35,898 nt of DNA from Candidatus Nanopelagicaceae bacterium. GTDB taxonomy: Bacteria > Actinomycetota > Actinomycetes > Nanopelagicales > Nanopelagicaceae. The position numbers and the translations under genes are program-made. The DNA lies in NCBI GenBank assembly GCA_009691185.1, contig SHVD01000005.1, positions 1 to 35,898 on the forward strand. Direction: 5' to 3'. Below the pieces are notes generated by a model. It worked only from the letters and a program-made list of their open reading frames with translations, was not told the origin of the DNA and ran no database searches. Numbering within the stretch: position 1 is the stretch's first letter; the number at the start of each line of letters is the position of its first letter. This document shows, in pieces, positions 9,008 to 18,610 of the stretch.

Positions 9008-10339
9008 TTAACGATCTCGTAGCATCTCTGCTACTAAAAAGGCGAGTTCAAGTGATTGGGTGTGGTTCAATCTTGGATCGCAAGCACTTTCATACCTTGA
9101 AGATAAATCTTCATGACTTATTGCTTCTCCCCCACCAACACACTCAGTGACATCATCACCTGTCAGCTCAATATGAATGCCGCCTGGGTGGGTTCCTAAC
9201 TTTTTATGAACCTCAAAAAATCCACGAACCTCATCTAGTACATCATCAAATTTTCTAGTTTTGTATCCACTTGGTGCTTCATAGGTGTTTCCATGCATCG
9301 GATCACAGACCCATAGAACTACCACACCTGATTTTCTAACCGCCTCTACCAACGGTGGCAGTTTTTCGCGAATTAAACCAGCTCCCATTCGAGTTATAAA
9401 AGTTAGCCGACCTTGCTCGTTACTTGGGTTCAGTTTTTTTATAATGGCAAGTACTTCATCGGTTGTAGTTTTTGGACCAAGCTTCACGCCAATAGGGTTA
9501 TGAATTTTTTCGGCAAAATCCATATGTGCGCCATCTATTTGGCGAGTTCTCTCTCCGACCCAAACAAAATGAGCTGAAACATCATAAGGATTGTTGGTTC
9601 GAGAGTCGATTCTAGTTAGAGCTTTTTCATACTCTAATATCAGTGCTTCGTGACTGGAATAAAAATCAACTGATTTAAATGATTCAGGATCAACGCCAGC
9701 CGATTGCATAAACTGAATCGCCCTGCCAATTTCATTTGCCATTTCCTCATAGCGAGCGCTGAATCTGGCATCTGCAGCAAATCCCTTATTCCAACTATGG
9801 ACTTGGCGAAGATCGGCGAAACCACCCTGGGTAAAGGCTCGTACTAGATTCAATGTTGCAGCTGAGGTGTTATAAACCCGCACTAAACGCTTCGGGTCTG
9901 GTGTGCGTGCATCTTTGGTAAATTCCAAATCATTAACTGCATCTCCCCGGTAGGCAGGCAGAGTTACTCCATCACGAGTTTCCAAATCATTACTACGAGG
10001 CTTTGCAAATTGCCCAGCCATCCGACCCACCTTAATTACTGGCAAGGATGAGAAGTACTGCAGGACTGCGGCCATTTGTAAAATTGTTTTGATTCGATTT
10101 CGAATTGAATCTGCAGTTGCTGCTGCAAAAGTTTCAGCGCAATCACCACCTTGTAGCCAAAATGCTCTGCCCAATGCAGCTTCACCGATTCGCTTCTTGA
10201 GATTGTCGCACTCACCGGCAAATACCAATGGTGGACAACTCTCCAATTCAGCTACCGCTGACTTGACCGCCTCTGGATCAGGCCAGGTAGGTTGTTGAGC
10301 AGCAACTAATCCTGATTTAAATATCGAGTTGGCATTCAT
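9008..10339 (-). CDS. aroG: Class II (plant/actinobacterial type) 3-deoxy-7-phosphoheptulonate synthase
   Basis: WLQGGDCAETF, KVGRMAGQFAKPRS, FVWVGERTRQIDGAHMDF, WVCDPMHGNT, GGIHIELTGDDVTECVGG. Confidence 0.96.
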   Translation of the reverse strand: MNANSIFKSGLVAAQQPTWPDPEAVKSAVAELESCPPLVFAGECDNLKKRIGEAALGRAFWLQGGDCAETFAAATADSIRNRIKTILQMAAVLQYFSSLPVIKVGRMAGQFAKPRSNDLETRDGVTLPAYRGDAVNDLEFTKDARTPDPKRLVRVYNTSAATLNLVRAFTQGGFADLRQVHSWNKGFAADARFSARYEEMANEIGRAIQFMQSAGVDPESFKSVDFYSSHEALILEYEKALTRIDSRTNNPYDVSAHFVWVGERTRQIDGAHMDFAEKIHNPIGVKLGPKTTTDEVLAIIKKLNPSNEQGRLTFITRMGAGLIREKLPPLVEAVRKSGVVVLWVCDPMHGNTYEAPSGYKTRKFDDVLDEVRGFFEVHKKLGTHPGGIHIELTGDDVTECVGGGEAISHEDLSSRYESACDPRLNHTQSLELAFLVAEMLRDR

Positions 10340-10394
10340 AAGATAATGGTAGGCAATCCTTGGATATTGATGTGGCTAATTAGGCCTTCATCAA

Positions 10395-11420
10395 CTACCC
10401 AAAGAAAATCTGCGCTTCCTTGTATAGCTCAGGATCTACCGTCTTTAATTTTGCCGTTGCAGAGGCTAGTGGCACCCGCTCTATCTTGGTTCCATGTAAA
10501 GCCACCATCTTGCCCCAATCCCCATCATGCACCGCGGTAATAGCGTGTAAACCAAATCTAGTAGCCAGTACTCGATCAAAAGCTGTTGGCGTACCACCAC
10601 GCTGGATATGACCTAGGACGGAGGTTCGAGCCTCATTACCTGTTTTCTCTTCAATTTGTTTTGCTAGCCATTCGCCAATTCCAGATAACTTAACATGTCC
10701 AAATGAATCAAGAGTTTTATCTTTAGTGATTAGATCTCCATCTTGTGGAATTGCGCCCTCTGCAATCACAATAATTGGTGAGTAGCTCTGTTCAAATCTG
10801 GACTCAACCCACTTGCAAACCTGCTCTAGGGAAAATTTCACCTCCGGAATTAATATGCAGGAAGCTCCACCAGCTAATCCTGAATGCAAAGCGATCCAAC
10901 CAGCATGCCTACCCATAACCTCAACTATCAAGGCTCGGTGGTGTGACTCCGCAGTGGTGTGTAATCGATCAATCGCTTCTACTGCAATATTTACCGCTGT
11001 ATCAAATCCAAATGTGTAATCAGTATTACTCAAATCATTATCAATTGTCTTTGGAACGCCAACGACTTTAACACCTAGTGAATCTAATTTAGTGGCAACA
11101 CCAAGTGTATCTTCACCACCAATTGCTATTAAAGCATCCACATTCATTTTTGCTAAATTTTCTTTTATTTTTTCCACACCATTATCGATTTTAAATGGAT
11201 TAGTTCTTGATGAACCCAAAATAGTTCCACCCTTAGGCAAGATTCCCCGAGTCGCTGGAATATCTAACTTCATAGTTAGGCCTTCAAGAGGACCACGCCA
11301 GCCATCACGGAAGCCTAGAAATTCATACCCATACTCTTTAACACCCTTGCGTACTGCGGCGCGGATTACTGCATTTAAACCAGGACAATCTCCGCCGCCA
11401 GTTAAAACACCGATACGCAT
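10395..11420 (-). CDS. pfkA: 6-phosphofructokinase, predicted PPi-dependent type
   Basis: MRIGVLTGGGDCPGLNAVIRA; IGGEDTLGVA and PKTIDNDL place Asp and Lys at the phosphoryl-donor positions. Confidence 0.92.
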   Translation of the reverse strand: MRIGVLTGGGDCPGLNAVIRAAVRKGVKEYGYEFLGFRDGWRGPLEGLTMKLDIPATRGILPKGGTILGSSRTNPFKIDNGVEKIKENLAKMNVDALIAIGGEDTLGVATKLDSLGVKVVGVPKTIDNDLSNTDYTFGFDTAVNIAVEAIDRLHTTAESHHRALIVEVMGRHAGWIALHSGLAGGASCILIPEVKFSLEQVCKWVESRFEQSYSPIIVIAEGAIPQDGDLITKDKTLDSFGHVKLSGIGEWLAKQIEEKTGNEARTSVLGHIQRGGTPTAFDRVLATRFGLHAITAVHDGDWGKMVALHGTKIERVPLASATAKLKTVDPELYKEAQIFFG

Positions 11421-11489
11421 TTAAAAACCCCAGACTCAAAATGGTTATAAAAATTGGTCAACATTGCTGGCTAAGTCTACTCTGCCACA

Positions 11490-12428
11490 ATGGGATTAAA
11501 ACCCGAAATAAAGGCGTACCTTACAGAGCTAGCATCCCTTGGCCTGCCACAGGTTTGGCAAGCACCATTGGATGAAATTCGAGAAAACAACAAACTTAAT
11601 GTTGCCCTGCAACAACCATTAGTTGAGATTGAATTGGTAGAACAACGCAGGATTTCAGGCCCCACTTCTGTACTACCAATTCGGATTTATCGACCCACTA
11701 ACGACTCAAATTTACCTGCAATGGTATTTTTCCACGGTGGTGGCTGGGTTTTAAATTTCTTAGATATTTATGAACCAGCACTTCGAAAAATCGCTAATCA
11801 TGGGAACTTTATAATAGTTGCAGTGGAGTACCAAAAGGCACCAGAACATCCATACCCGGCAGCCTTTACTGATTGCTACGCCACTCTTAAATGGGTAATT
11901 GATAATGCATCTGATCTATCGATTGATCAATCATCTATTGGCGTGGGTGGAGATAGCGCAGGTGGAAACTTAGCCTCTACCGTCGCGATCAGAGCCTTAA
12001 ATGAAAACTTAATTTCACTTGCTTTTCAACTGCTAATTTACCCATGTAATGATTTAGATATGGCCTATCCATCGGCAATAAATTTTGCGCAAGGGTATGG
12101 GCTCACTACCCAAGCAATGAAATGGTTTTGGGAGCAATATCTCGCCACAGCTGAGGACAAAAATGATTTATATGCAGTACCTATTAAGGCCAAGACACTT
12201 CGAGGTGTAGCACCTGCTATTTTGATTGCAGCCGAGTTTGATCCACTAACCGATGGTGTTAAAAGTTACTATCAAAAATTGATGAATGATTCAGTTCCTG
12301 CAATATATAAAGAGTATTCAGGCCAGATACATGGCTTCTTTAATTTAAGTGGCGTCACTCCTGACGCAGATTTACTATACTTAGATATTGCTAATGAAGT
12401 GAATGCAATTTTAGGAAGGCATAAATAA
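11490..12428 (+). CDS. Alpha/beta hydrolase, HSL-type esterase/lipase
   Basis: FFHGGGWVLNFLD oxyanion motif, GVGGDSAGGNLAS nucleophile elbow, FDPLTDG, IHGFFNL. Confidence 0.92.
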   Translation: MGLKPEIKAYLTELASLGLPQVWQAPLDEIRENNKLNVALQQPLVEIELVEQRRISGPTSVLPIRIYRPTNDSNLPAMVFFHGGGWVLNFLDIYEPALRKIANHGNFIIVAVEYQKAPEHPYPAAFTDCYATLKWVIDNASDLSIDQSSIGVGGDSAGGNLASTVAIRALNENLISLAFQLLIYPCNDLDMAYPSAINFAQGYGLTTQAMKWFWEQYLATAEDKNDLYAVPIKAKTLRGVAPAILIAAEFDPLTDGVKSYYQKLMNDSVPAIYKEYSGQIHGFFNLSGVTPDADLLYLDIANEVNAILGRHK

Positions 12429-13292
12429 TTGACTAGGGTGGGTTGGGGTAGATTTGCCCTAGTGGGCTTCTTATGGGGTACTCCATACCTATTTATAAAG
12501 GTCGCAGTTGAGGAGATTTCACCCTCAACAATAATTTTCTTTCGAGTATTAATTGGCACAATAGTATTACTACCACTGGCCTTATCTCAGAAAAAGATGT
12601 CAATCCCAAGAAAATATTGGCATATTGTTCTTATCTATACCGTTGCAGAGCTGATAGGTCCTTGGTATTTAATTACTAATGCTGAGCAAAAATTATCATC
12701 CGGCCTCACAGGTTTATTAGTTGCCACTGTGCCAATCTGGGCGGCTATTTTTGCCTCATTAAATGGTGATCACACTGTTTGGCATAAATCTCGATTATTT
12801 GGGTTAGGGATCGGATTTATAGGTGTCGTTGCCGTAGTAGGTATCGAGTCCATCAGTGGTCGACAGGACATCAGATCAATTGGTATGGTGATTCTGGCTG
12901 CAATTGGTTATGCCTATGCGGTAAACATGATTAATCGCAAAATTCCAAATGTTCCTGGAATTGGATTAAATGCCTGGGCGATGATCATTACTACCATTTT
13001 CTATTTTCCATTTGCGATTACGCATTGGCCAACTCAAACTCCTTCTGTAGAGGCGATAGCTTCAGTAGCAGCACTTGGCGTTTTTTGTACAGCAATTGCA
13101 TTTATTCTGTTTTTTAAATTACTTGCAGAGGTTGGGCCACCCCGTGCTTCGCTCATAACCTATTTGAATACAGCAGTTGCAGTGCTACTAGGAGTAATTT
13201 TATTGGGAGAACCACTCACCTTGGGAATAATGCTTGGACTACCGCTAGTGCTGATCGGTTCCTATTTTGCTAGTCGGAAAGTGCGTCCGTAA
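12429..13292 (+). CDS. DMT-superfamily (EamA) transporter
   Basis: FALVGFLWGTPYLFIKVAVEEISPSTIIFFRVLIGTIVLLP; multi-TM. TTG start directly after the hydrolase. Confidence 0.87.
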   Translation: MTRVGWGRFALVGFLWGTPYLFIKVAVEEISPSTIIFFRVLIGTIVLLPLALSQKKMSIPRKYWHIVLIYTVAELIGPWYLITNAEQKLSSGLTGLLVATVPIWAAIFASLNGDHTVWHKSRLFGLGIGFIGVVAVVGIESISGRQDIRSIGMVILAAIGYAYAVNMINRKIPNVPGIGLNAWAMIITTIFYFPFAITHWPTQTPSVEAIASVAALGVFCTAIAFILFFKLLAEVGPPRASLITYLNTAVAVLLGVILLGEPLTLGIMLGLPLVLIGSYFASRKVRP

Positions 13293-14187
13293 ACCCAAGT
13301 TTTGCTAAAAGTTTAGGATCTTTTTGCCACTCCTTAGATACTTTTACATGAATTTGCAGAAACACTTGCATATCAACTAAGTTTTCAATTGATTTGCGGG
13401 CAATTGTGCCAATTGATTTCAATTTACTACCCTGAGGACCAATAATAATTCCCTTTTGACTATCTCGTTCTACATGCAATGTTGCACTAATATCAAAAAT
13501 CTTTCCCCCCTCTCGCTCCCCCATCTCCTCGATAGTTACCATCACCGAGTGTGGCAGCTCCTCATATAGTTCCTCGATTGCAGCTTCTCTGATCAAATCG
13601 GCATACATCAATTCTTCAGCTTGGTCAGTATTAATATCTTTTGGATAAAGAGCTGGCGACATTGGTAAATTTTTAGCTAGTAGTTCTAGAAGTAGTTGGG
13701 TTTGCTCAAGATTTTTTGCGGAAACTGGCACGATTTCTGCTCGATTTAAATTCAACTTATTTGCAAAATCACCTACCTGCGTAAGTTTGACCGCTAAATC
13801 TGATTTTGAAACAGCATCTACTTTTGTGACTACCAAGAAGAGTGGTTGACCATTCTTTATTTGTTTGGCAATGTATTCATCTCCTGCGCCGATCTCCTCA
13901 TTGGCTGGCAAACACAATAAAACTGAATCAGTTGAACTTATGTTTTCAGTAACCATCGAATTAAGTCTTGTGCCAAGAGCAGTTTTAGGTTTATGCATCC
14001 CCGGGGTGTCAACTAAAATCATTTGAAAATCATGTCGATTAACAATTCCGCGAATTGGATTTCTTGTTGTATTTGGATGGTGTGATGTGATAACGATTTT
14101 CGTACCGACTAACGCATTAACAAGTGTTGACTTGCCTGTATTTGGGCGACCGACTACGGCAACAAATCCTGCCTTGAAATTTTCCAT
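13270..14187 (-). CDS. era: GTPase Era
   Basis: GFVAVVGRPNTGKSTLVNALVGTKI, LVDTPGMH, TKVD, C-terminal KH-like region GIIIGPQGSKLKSIGTIARKSIE. Confidence 0.95.
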   Translation of the reverse strand: MENFKAGFVAVVGRPNTGKSTLVNALVGTKIVITSHHPNTTRNPIRGIVNRHDFQMILVDTPGMHKPKTALGTRLNSMVTENISSTDSVLLCLPANEEIGAGDEYIAKQIKNGQPLFLVVTKVDAVSKSDLAVKLTQVGDFANKLNLNRAEIVPVSAKNLEQTQLLLELLAKNLPMSPALYPKDINTDQAEELMYADLIREAAIEELYEELPHSVMVTIEEMGEREGGKIFDISATLHVERDSQKGIIIGPQGSKLKSIGTIARKSIENLVDMQVFLQIHVKVSKEWQKDPKLLAKLGFTDALSD

Positions 14188-14211
14188 TGGCCATATTCTC
14201 TCACCTTTTAC

Positions 14212-15093
14212 TCATCGCAATTGCAATGGAGTAATCACATCTAGAATTTCATCCAAGCTTGTTGCAATATCAGCAACTCGCTCAGAAATTAAACGATGAC
14301 ATCCTTCACTCAATGGCGAGGTTATTTCACCTGGAATCGCAAAAACTGGTCTAAAGATCTCTGCGGCATCTCGGGCAGTTCGAATTGAGCCACTAACAAA
14401 CTCTGCTTCAACTACAACCGTTGCTTTGGTAAGCGCAGCGATTAATCTGTTGCGAATCAGAAATTTATATGGAGCCGTACTCCCTGAGGGCATCGATTCT
14501 GATACCAAGAGGCCAGATGCTGATATTTGTTTAAACAATCCTTGATTCTCTGGTGGATATAAATTATTCACTCCAGCTGCCAATACAGAAATCGTCACTC
14601 CTCCGGCAGCAAGTGCACCTGTGTGAGCTGCCGTATCAATTCCATATGCTCCGCCACTGACTACGCAAACTCCAGAGAGAGCTGCTTCATTGGATAGTTT
14701 TTTTGCAACCGTAACACCGTAATTAGTTGGCCGCCTACTTCCCACTATTGAGATTGAGTGTTCTAGCGTGGCTAATGATTCACGATTACCCAAAAATACT
14801 AAACCAATTGGTGGGGTGGCCAAAGCATTTAACGAAGTTGGCCAATCTATGCTTTCATCAGTGATAAAGAAGGTATTAGCTTGATTTATCTCAGCTTTTA
14901 ATTGGTCTAGATCTCGACTTTTAATCTGATATCTTAATTTAGAGATGTTTGGCTGTTTTAGGTATTTTCTGCCTTCGATAATTTTGCAGTAAACAGTACT
15001 AGCACCATGAGCGTTAATTTCATTAACCCAAAAAGCATTTCCAGCTTCGATGACTGAGAAAAGAATTAATTTTGCTGAAATCTCATCTATCAC
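14212..15093 (-). CDS. dprA: DNA-processing protein DprA/Smf
   Basis: SIVGSRRPTNYG, VVSGGAYGIDTAAHTGAL, VLAAGVNNLYPPEN, NRLIAALTKATVVVEA. Confidence 0.93.
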   Translation of the reverse strand: MIDEISAKLILFSVIEAGNAFWVNEINAHGASTVYCKIIEGRKYLKQPNISKLRYQIKSRDLDQLKAEINQANTFFITDESIDWPTSLNALATPPIGLVFLGNRESLATLEHSISIVGSRRPTNYGVTVAKKLSNEAALSGVCVVSGGAYGIDTAAHTGALAAGGVTISVLAAGVNNLYPPENQGLFKQISASGLLVSESMPSGSTAPYKFLIRNRLIAALTKATVVVEAEFVSGSIRTARDAAEIFRPVFAIPGEITSPLSEGCHRLISERVADIATSLDEILDVITPLQLR

Positions 15094-15148
15094 TAAACAA
15101 ACTTAACTAATTTTACATCAAATTTGGAGGTGGATAAATTTCTGTGTA

Positions 15149-15748
15149 TCAACTGAGCAGCGCTGTGATATTTGAAAATGATTTCCGATGGATTGGTAGC
15201 ACTCCATGGTTCTTTATCGCTTCAGTATGTGATGCAGTTATATACCCTTTGTGACCAGCGAAGCCATACTGGGGATATTGCTTATCAAGTGCAATCATTA
15301 TTCGATCTCGATAGACCTTTGCCAAAATAGAAGCACAACTAATTGAAATTGCCACCTGATCACCCTTCCAAACAGAGAGATTGGGTGTAGTTAATCCTGG
15401 TATTGGATATCCATCGGTGAGAATATATTCAGGTGTAATCTGTAGAGCATTTACCGCTCTGCGCATTCCTTCGATATTACATTTGTGAAGTCCAAGTGAA
15501 TCAATTTCAGCTGGTGTTATTTCGATGATTGCGTAGGAAATGCAATTACTAATCACAACATCAAAGAGTGCTTCTCGTTTGGATTCACTTAGCTCTTTTG
15601 AATCTCTCACATCCTTTAAGAGATCAGATAGTGGGTCCTTTAGGATCGCTGCAGCCACAACTAATGGACCAGCACATGGTCCGCGACCTGCTTCATCCAC
15701 ACCAGCAATATTTTTGATACCAGCCTTAAGCAAACTGAGCTCAATCAT
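15149..15748 (-). CDS. rnhB: Ribonuclease HII
   Basis: IAGVDEAGRGPCAGPLVVAA, RDSKELSESKR, SIAKVYRDRIM-type motif (ASILAKVYRDR), GHKGY. Confidence 0.95.
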   Translation of the reverse strand: MIELSLLKAGIKNIAGVDEAGRGPCAGPLVVAAAILKDPLSDLLKDVRDSKELSESKREALFDVVISNCISYAIIEITPAEIDSLGLHKCNIEGMRRAVNALQITPEYILTDGYPIPGLTTPNLSVWKGDQVAISISCASILAKVYRDRIMIALDKQYPQYGFAGHKGYITASHTEAIKNHGVLPIHRKSFSNITALLS

Positions 15749-15753
15749 GAAAG

Positions 15754-16431
15754 CTAAGGTTTATCTTTAACAGATATCTTTTTTAAATCCTCGCCTTTTT
15801 CCATTATCGAAATATTTCCAATGGGCCAAACAATGAAGCTCGCTCTGCCAACAACTTTACTAAGTGGAACTAATCCATTATTTGCAGAATCTGGTTGATA
15901 TCTGGAATCAGCACTGGCTGAACGATGATCACCCATAACCCAGATAAAGCCTGCTGGCACATCAATATTAAACTTAGTATCACTTGGCTTATCACCATCA
16001 AATATGTATGGCTCAGTTATTGGCACTCCATTTACTTGCAATTTTCCACTTGGATCACAGCAAGTAACATTATCGCCGCCCACACCAATCACACGCTTAA
16101 TCAAGTATTGCTTAGCTGGATCTGGAATAACCCCTACCATTATTAGACCAGATTTTATTTTTCCTATTAAAGCTGAATCATTTGATTCTGATGCTTCACC
16201 AAGCCAATTATCTGGATCGCCAAAAACTACTACCTCACCACGCTTAATCTCACTGAAGAGTGCGCCGAATTTATTAACTGCAATTCGATCACCTATTTGT
16301 AAAGTATTTTCCATCGAGCCTGAAGGAATATAGAAAAAATGCAGAAAAAAAGTTTTAATTACAATGGAAACTATCAATGCCGAAACTACAATAATTGGCA
16401 GTTCGCGAAGGAAGGAGCCCTTCTTTGGCAT
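15754..16431 (-). CDS. lepB: Signal peptidase I
   Basis: FFYIPSGSMENTLQIGDRIAVNK, KRVIGVGGD, WVMGDHRSASADSR; N-terminal TM. Confidence 0.95.
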   Translation of the reverse strand: MPKKGSFLRELPIIVVSALIVSIVIKTFFLHFFYIPSGSMENTLQIGDRIAVNKFGALFSEIKRGEVVVFGDPDNWLGEASESNDSALIGKIKSGLIMVGVIPDPAKQYLIKRVIGVGGDNVTCCDPSGKLQVNGVPITEPYIFDGDKPSDTKFNIDVPAGFIWVMGDHRSASADSRYQPDSANNGLVPLSKVVGRASFIVWPIGNISIMEKGEDLKKISVKDKP

Positions 16432-16445
16432 ATATTTAAAGTTGC

Positions 16446-17000
16446 TTAAGCTTGTGGAGTTTCATCCGCAACGGCTTCAGCAACAGCCTCTGCGACCGGG
16501 GCCTCGTCAACTACCGGTGCAGCCTCTGCAACTGGTGCTTCGTCAACTACCGGTGCAGCCTCTGCAAGTGGTGCTTCGTCAACTACCGGTGCGGCTTTTG
16601 CAGCTAAACGCTCCGCAGCTTTTTTCTTTAAAGTTGTTGCACCATCTGCTGGCTCATTCATAGCCTCTTTAACAGCAGCTTCATAAGCAACTCGCTTATC
16701 AATCCGTGCTGGCTGGGGTTTAACCGATCCTTCACTGCCTGGCAAACCTTTTGCTTTTTGATAATCACCCGTCAACTTCAATAATGCAGTAACTGCCTCA
16801 GTTGGTTGTGCACCAACGCCCAGCCAATATTGCACCCGCTCTGAATTAACCTCTATCAATGATGGCTCAGATGCTGGTGAGTAACGACCAATTTCTTCAA
16901 TTGCTTTTGAGTTTCTTGCTGATCGAGAATCTGCAATCACGATACGATAATGAGGTGTGCGAATCTTTCCAAGACGCATTAATTTAATCTTTACTGACAC
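16446..17000 (-). CDS. rpsP: 30S ribosomal protein S16 with long acidic/alanine-rich C-terminal repeat extension
   Basis: [40 protein letters not shown] core; C-terminus has APVVDEAP(V/L)AEA repeats. GTG start with SD GGGAG. Confidence 0.95.
   Translation of the reverse strand: MSVKIKLMRLGKIRTPHYRIVIADSRSARNSKAIEEIGRYSPASEPSLIEVNSERVQYWLGVGAQPTEAVTALLKLTGDYQKAKGLPGSEGSVKPQPARIDKRVAYEAAVKEAMNEPADGATTLKKKAAERLAAKAAPVVDEAPLAEAAPVVDEAPVAEAAPVVDEAPVAEAVAEAVADETPQA
16496..16603 (-). repeat. Tandem direct repeat, ~3 copies of a 36-bp unit (12 aa [12 protein letters not shown]) inside rpsP
   Basis: gcctcgtcaactaccggtgcagcctctgcaactggt and two near-identical adjacent copies on the + strand. Confidence 0.85.
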
Positions 17001-17036
17001 AAAACTCCCTATAGAAAATTAGTCGGCTTTTCTTTT

Positions 17037-17057
17037 GTAAACAGCGGGGGCGTTTAC
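17037..17057. repeat. Perfect 6-bp inverted repeat GTAAAC-N9-GTTTAC upstream of rpsP
   Basis: gtaaacagcgggggcgtttac read directly in the rpsP leader/intergenic region. Confidence 0.5.
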
Positions 17058-17156
17058 TTCCAGAGATAACCTTGCGGACAAAAATTGCTATGGGTTAGAG
17101 GGTCCCATTAGCAGATGGCTAATCTTGCCAGCACCTAGGTCTAAACCCAAATTGGC

Positions 17157-18590
17157 TTACTTTCCCTCTTCCAACGCCCGTTTAGCAGGGTTGCCTGAGC
17201 GGGACTTCTTCTTTGGGATTTCAATATTATGTTGTCTCACTTGCCCACCGCCAATACCAGCAAAACTTGGCAACCCGGCAGGAGGATTTTTGCCTCGCAT
17301 TTGTTTCATCATTTTTTGTGCTTGGCTGAACCGTTCAACTAATGAGTTAATTTCAGAAATTGCACGACCACTGCCACGAGCAATGCGTGCTCGCCTAGAA
17401 CCATTTAGAATCTTTGGATTCCGCCGTTCCAATGGCGTCATAGATTCGATTATTGCCCTGCTCCTGACTAGCTCAGATTCATCAAAATTTTCTATTTGCT
17501 TTTTCATTCCAGCAGCACCTGGCAATAAACCCATCAACTTACTCATGCTGCCCATATTTTTCATCGCTTCAAGCTGCGAGAGAAAATCTTCAAAGGTGAA
17601 ATCTTCACCCTTTACAAACTTCTCCTCTAATTTCTTTGACGCATCCTCAGGCATTGCTCGCTTTGCCTGCTCAGCCAGGGAGGCCACATCCCCTAGCCCA
17701 AGAATCCGAGATGACATCCGTTCTGGATAAAAGAGCTCGAAATCATTTATCTTTTCACCAGTTGAAATAAAAATAATTGGCTTACCTGTTAATTCAACGA
17801 TCGACAGTGCAGCGCCACCTCTAGCATCACCATCAAGTTTGGTTAGCACTACCGCATCAAAGCCCACTCCTTGGGCAAATGATTTAGCAGTGAGGGCTGC
17901 ATCTTGGCCGATCATTGCATCGACCACAAAAAATACTTCATCTGGGTTTACTGCGTCACGCACATTTTTTACTTGTTGCATCATTTCTTCATCGATGCCG
18001 GTACGACCGGCAGTATCAATAATCACAAAATTATGTAGTTTTTCGCTGGCAAATTTCAGGCTTGCTCTTGCTACTCCAACTGGATCACCCACGCCATTTC
18101 CTGGCTCTGGAGCAAAGACTGGAATCTTTATGGATTGACCCACAATTTGCAGTTGAGTTACTGCATTTGGTCGTTGCAGATCAGCTGCTACAAGCAATGG
18201 CGTATTTCCTTCATCCTTAAGGTAGTTCGCCAATTTGCCGGCTAAAGAAGTTTTTCCAGCACCTTGCAATCCAGTTAGTAAAATCACTGTTGGTGCATTT
18301 TTGGCATATCGCACTCTGCGAGCGTTGCCCCCTAAAGTTTGGGTTAGTTGATTATTTACAATTTCAAATATTTTCTGCGATGGATTTGTACTTGTATTTA
18401 TCACATCGCTTTGTTCTTGAAATTTTTCTAGGATTTTGGCCGAAAAAATATCAGCCACTTCGAGTGCCACATCGGACTCAATTAGGGCAATTTTTATATC
18501 TTGAACAAACTCAACTAATTGTGGCTGTGTAACTTTGCCACGTAGGCCAGAAAAGAGTGTAGAAAATCTCTGGCCTAATGCTTCGAACAT
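17157..18590 (-). CDS. ffh: Signal recognition particle protein Ffh
   Basis: LTGLQGAGKTSLAGKLA, DTAGRTGID, TKLDGDARGGAALS, M-domain LMGLLPGAAGMKK..RRNPKILNGSRRARIARGSGR. Confidence 0.96.
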   Translation of the reverse strand: MFEALGQRFSTLFSGLRGKVTQPQLVEFVQDIKIALIESDVALEVADIFSAKILEKFQEQSDVINTSTNPSQKIFEIVNNQLTQTLGGNARRVRYAKNAPTVILLTGLQGAGKTSLAGKLANYLKDEGNTPLLVAADLQRPNAVTQLQIVGQSIKIPVFAPEPGNGVGDPVGVARASLKFASEKLHNFVIIDTAGRTGIDEEMMQQVKNVRDAVNPDEVFFVVDAMIGQDAALTAKSFAQGVGFDAVVLTKLDGDARGGAALSIVELTGKPIIFISTGEKINDFELFYPERMSSRILGLGDVASLAEQAKRAMPEDASKKLEEKFVKGEDFTFEDFLSQLEAMKNMGSMSKLMGLLPGAAGMKKQIENFDESELVRSRAIIESMTPLERRNPKILNGSRRARIARGSGRAISEINSLVERFSQAQKMMKQMRGKNPPAGLPSFAGIGGGQVRQHNIEIPKKKSRSGNPAKRALEEGK

Positions 18591-18610
18591 GGAGGCATCT
18601 TACATTTTAT

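Noticed and set aside
11092-11424. 110-aa plus-strand ORF opposite pfkA
   Set aside because: Antisense shadow ORF; composition not protein-like and the opposite strand encodes a clear PFK.
16496-16603. Possible CRISPR-like direct repeats
   Set aside because: Copies are contiguous, in frame inside rpsP, with no spacers, so this is a coding tandem repeat.
16364-16663. 99-aa plus-strand ORF with Q/L/P-rich repeats ([31 protein letters not shown])
   Set aside because: It is the antisense reading of the rpsP 36-bp repeat; no independent support as a gene.
17125-17730. 201-aa plus-strand ORF opposite ffh
   Set aside because: Antisense to the conserved ffh C-terminal region; Ser/Pro/Ile-rich with no recognisable motifs.
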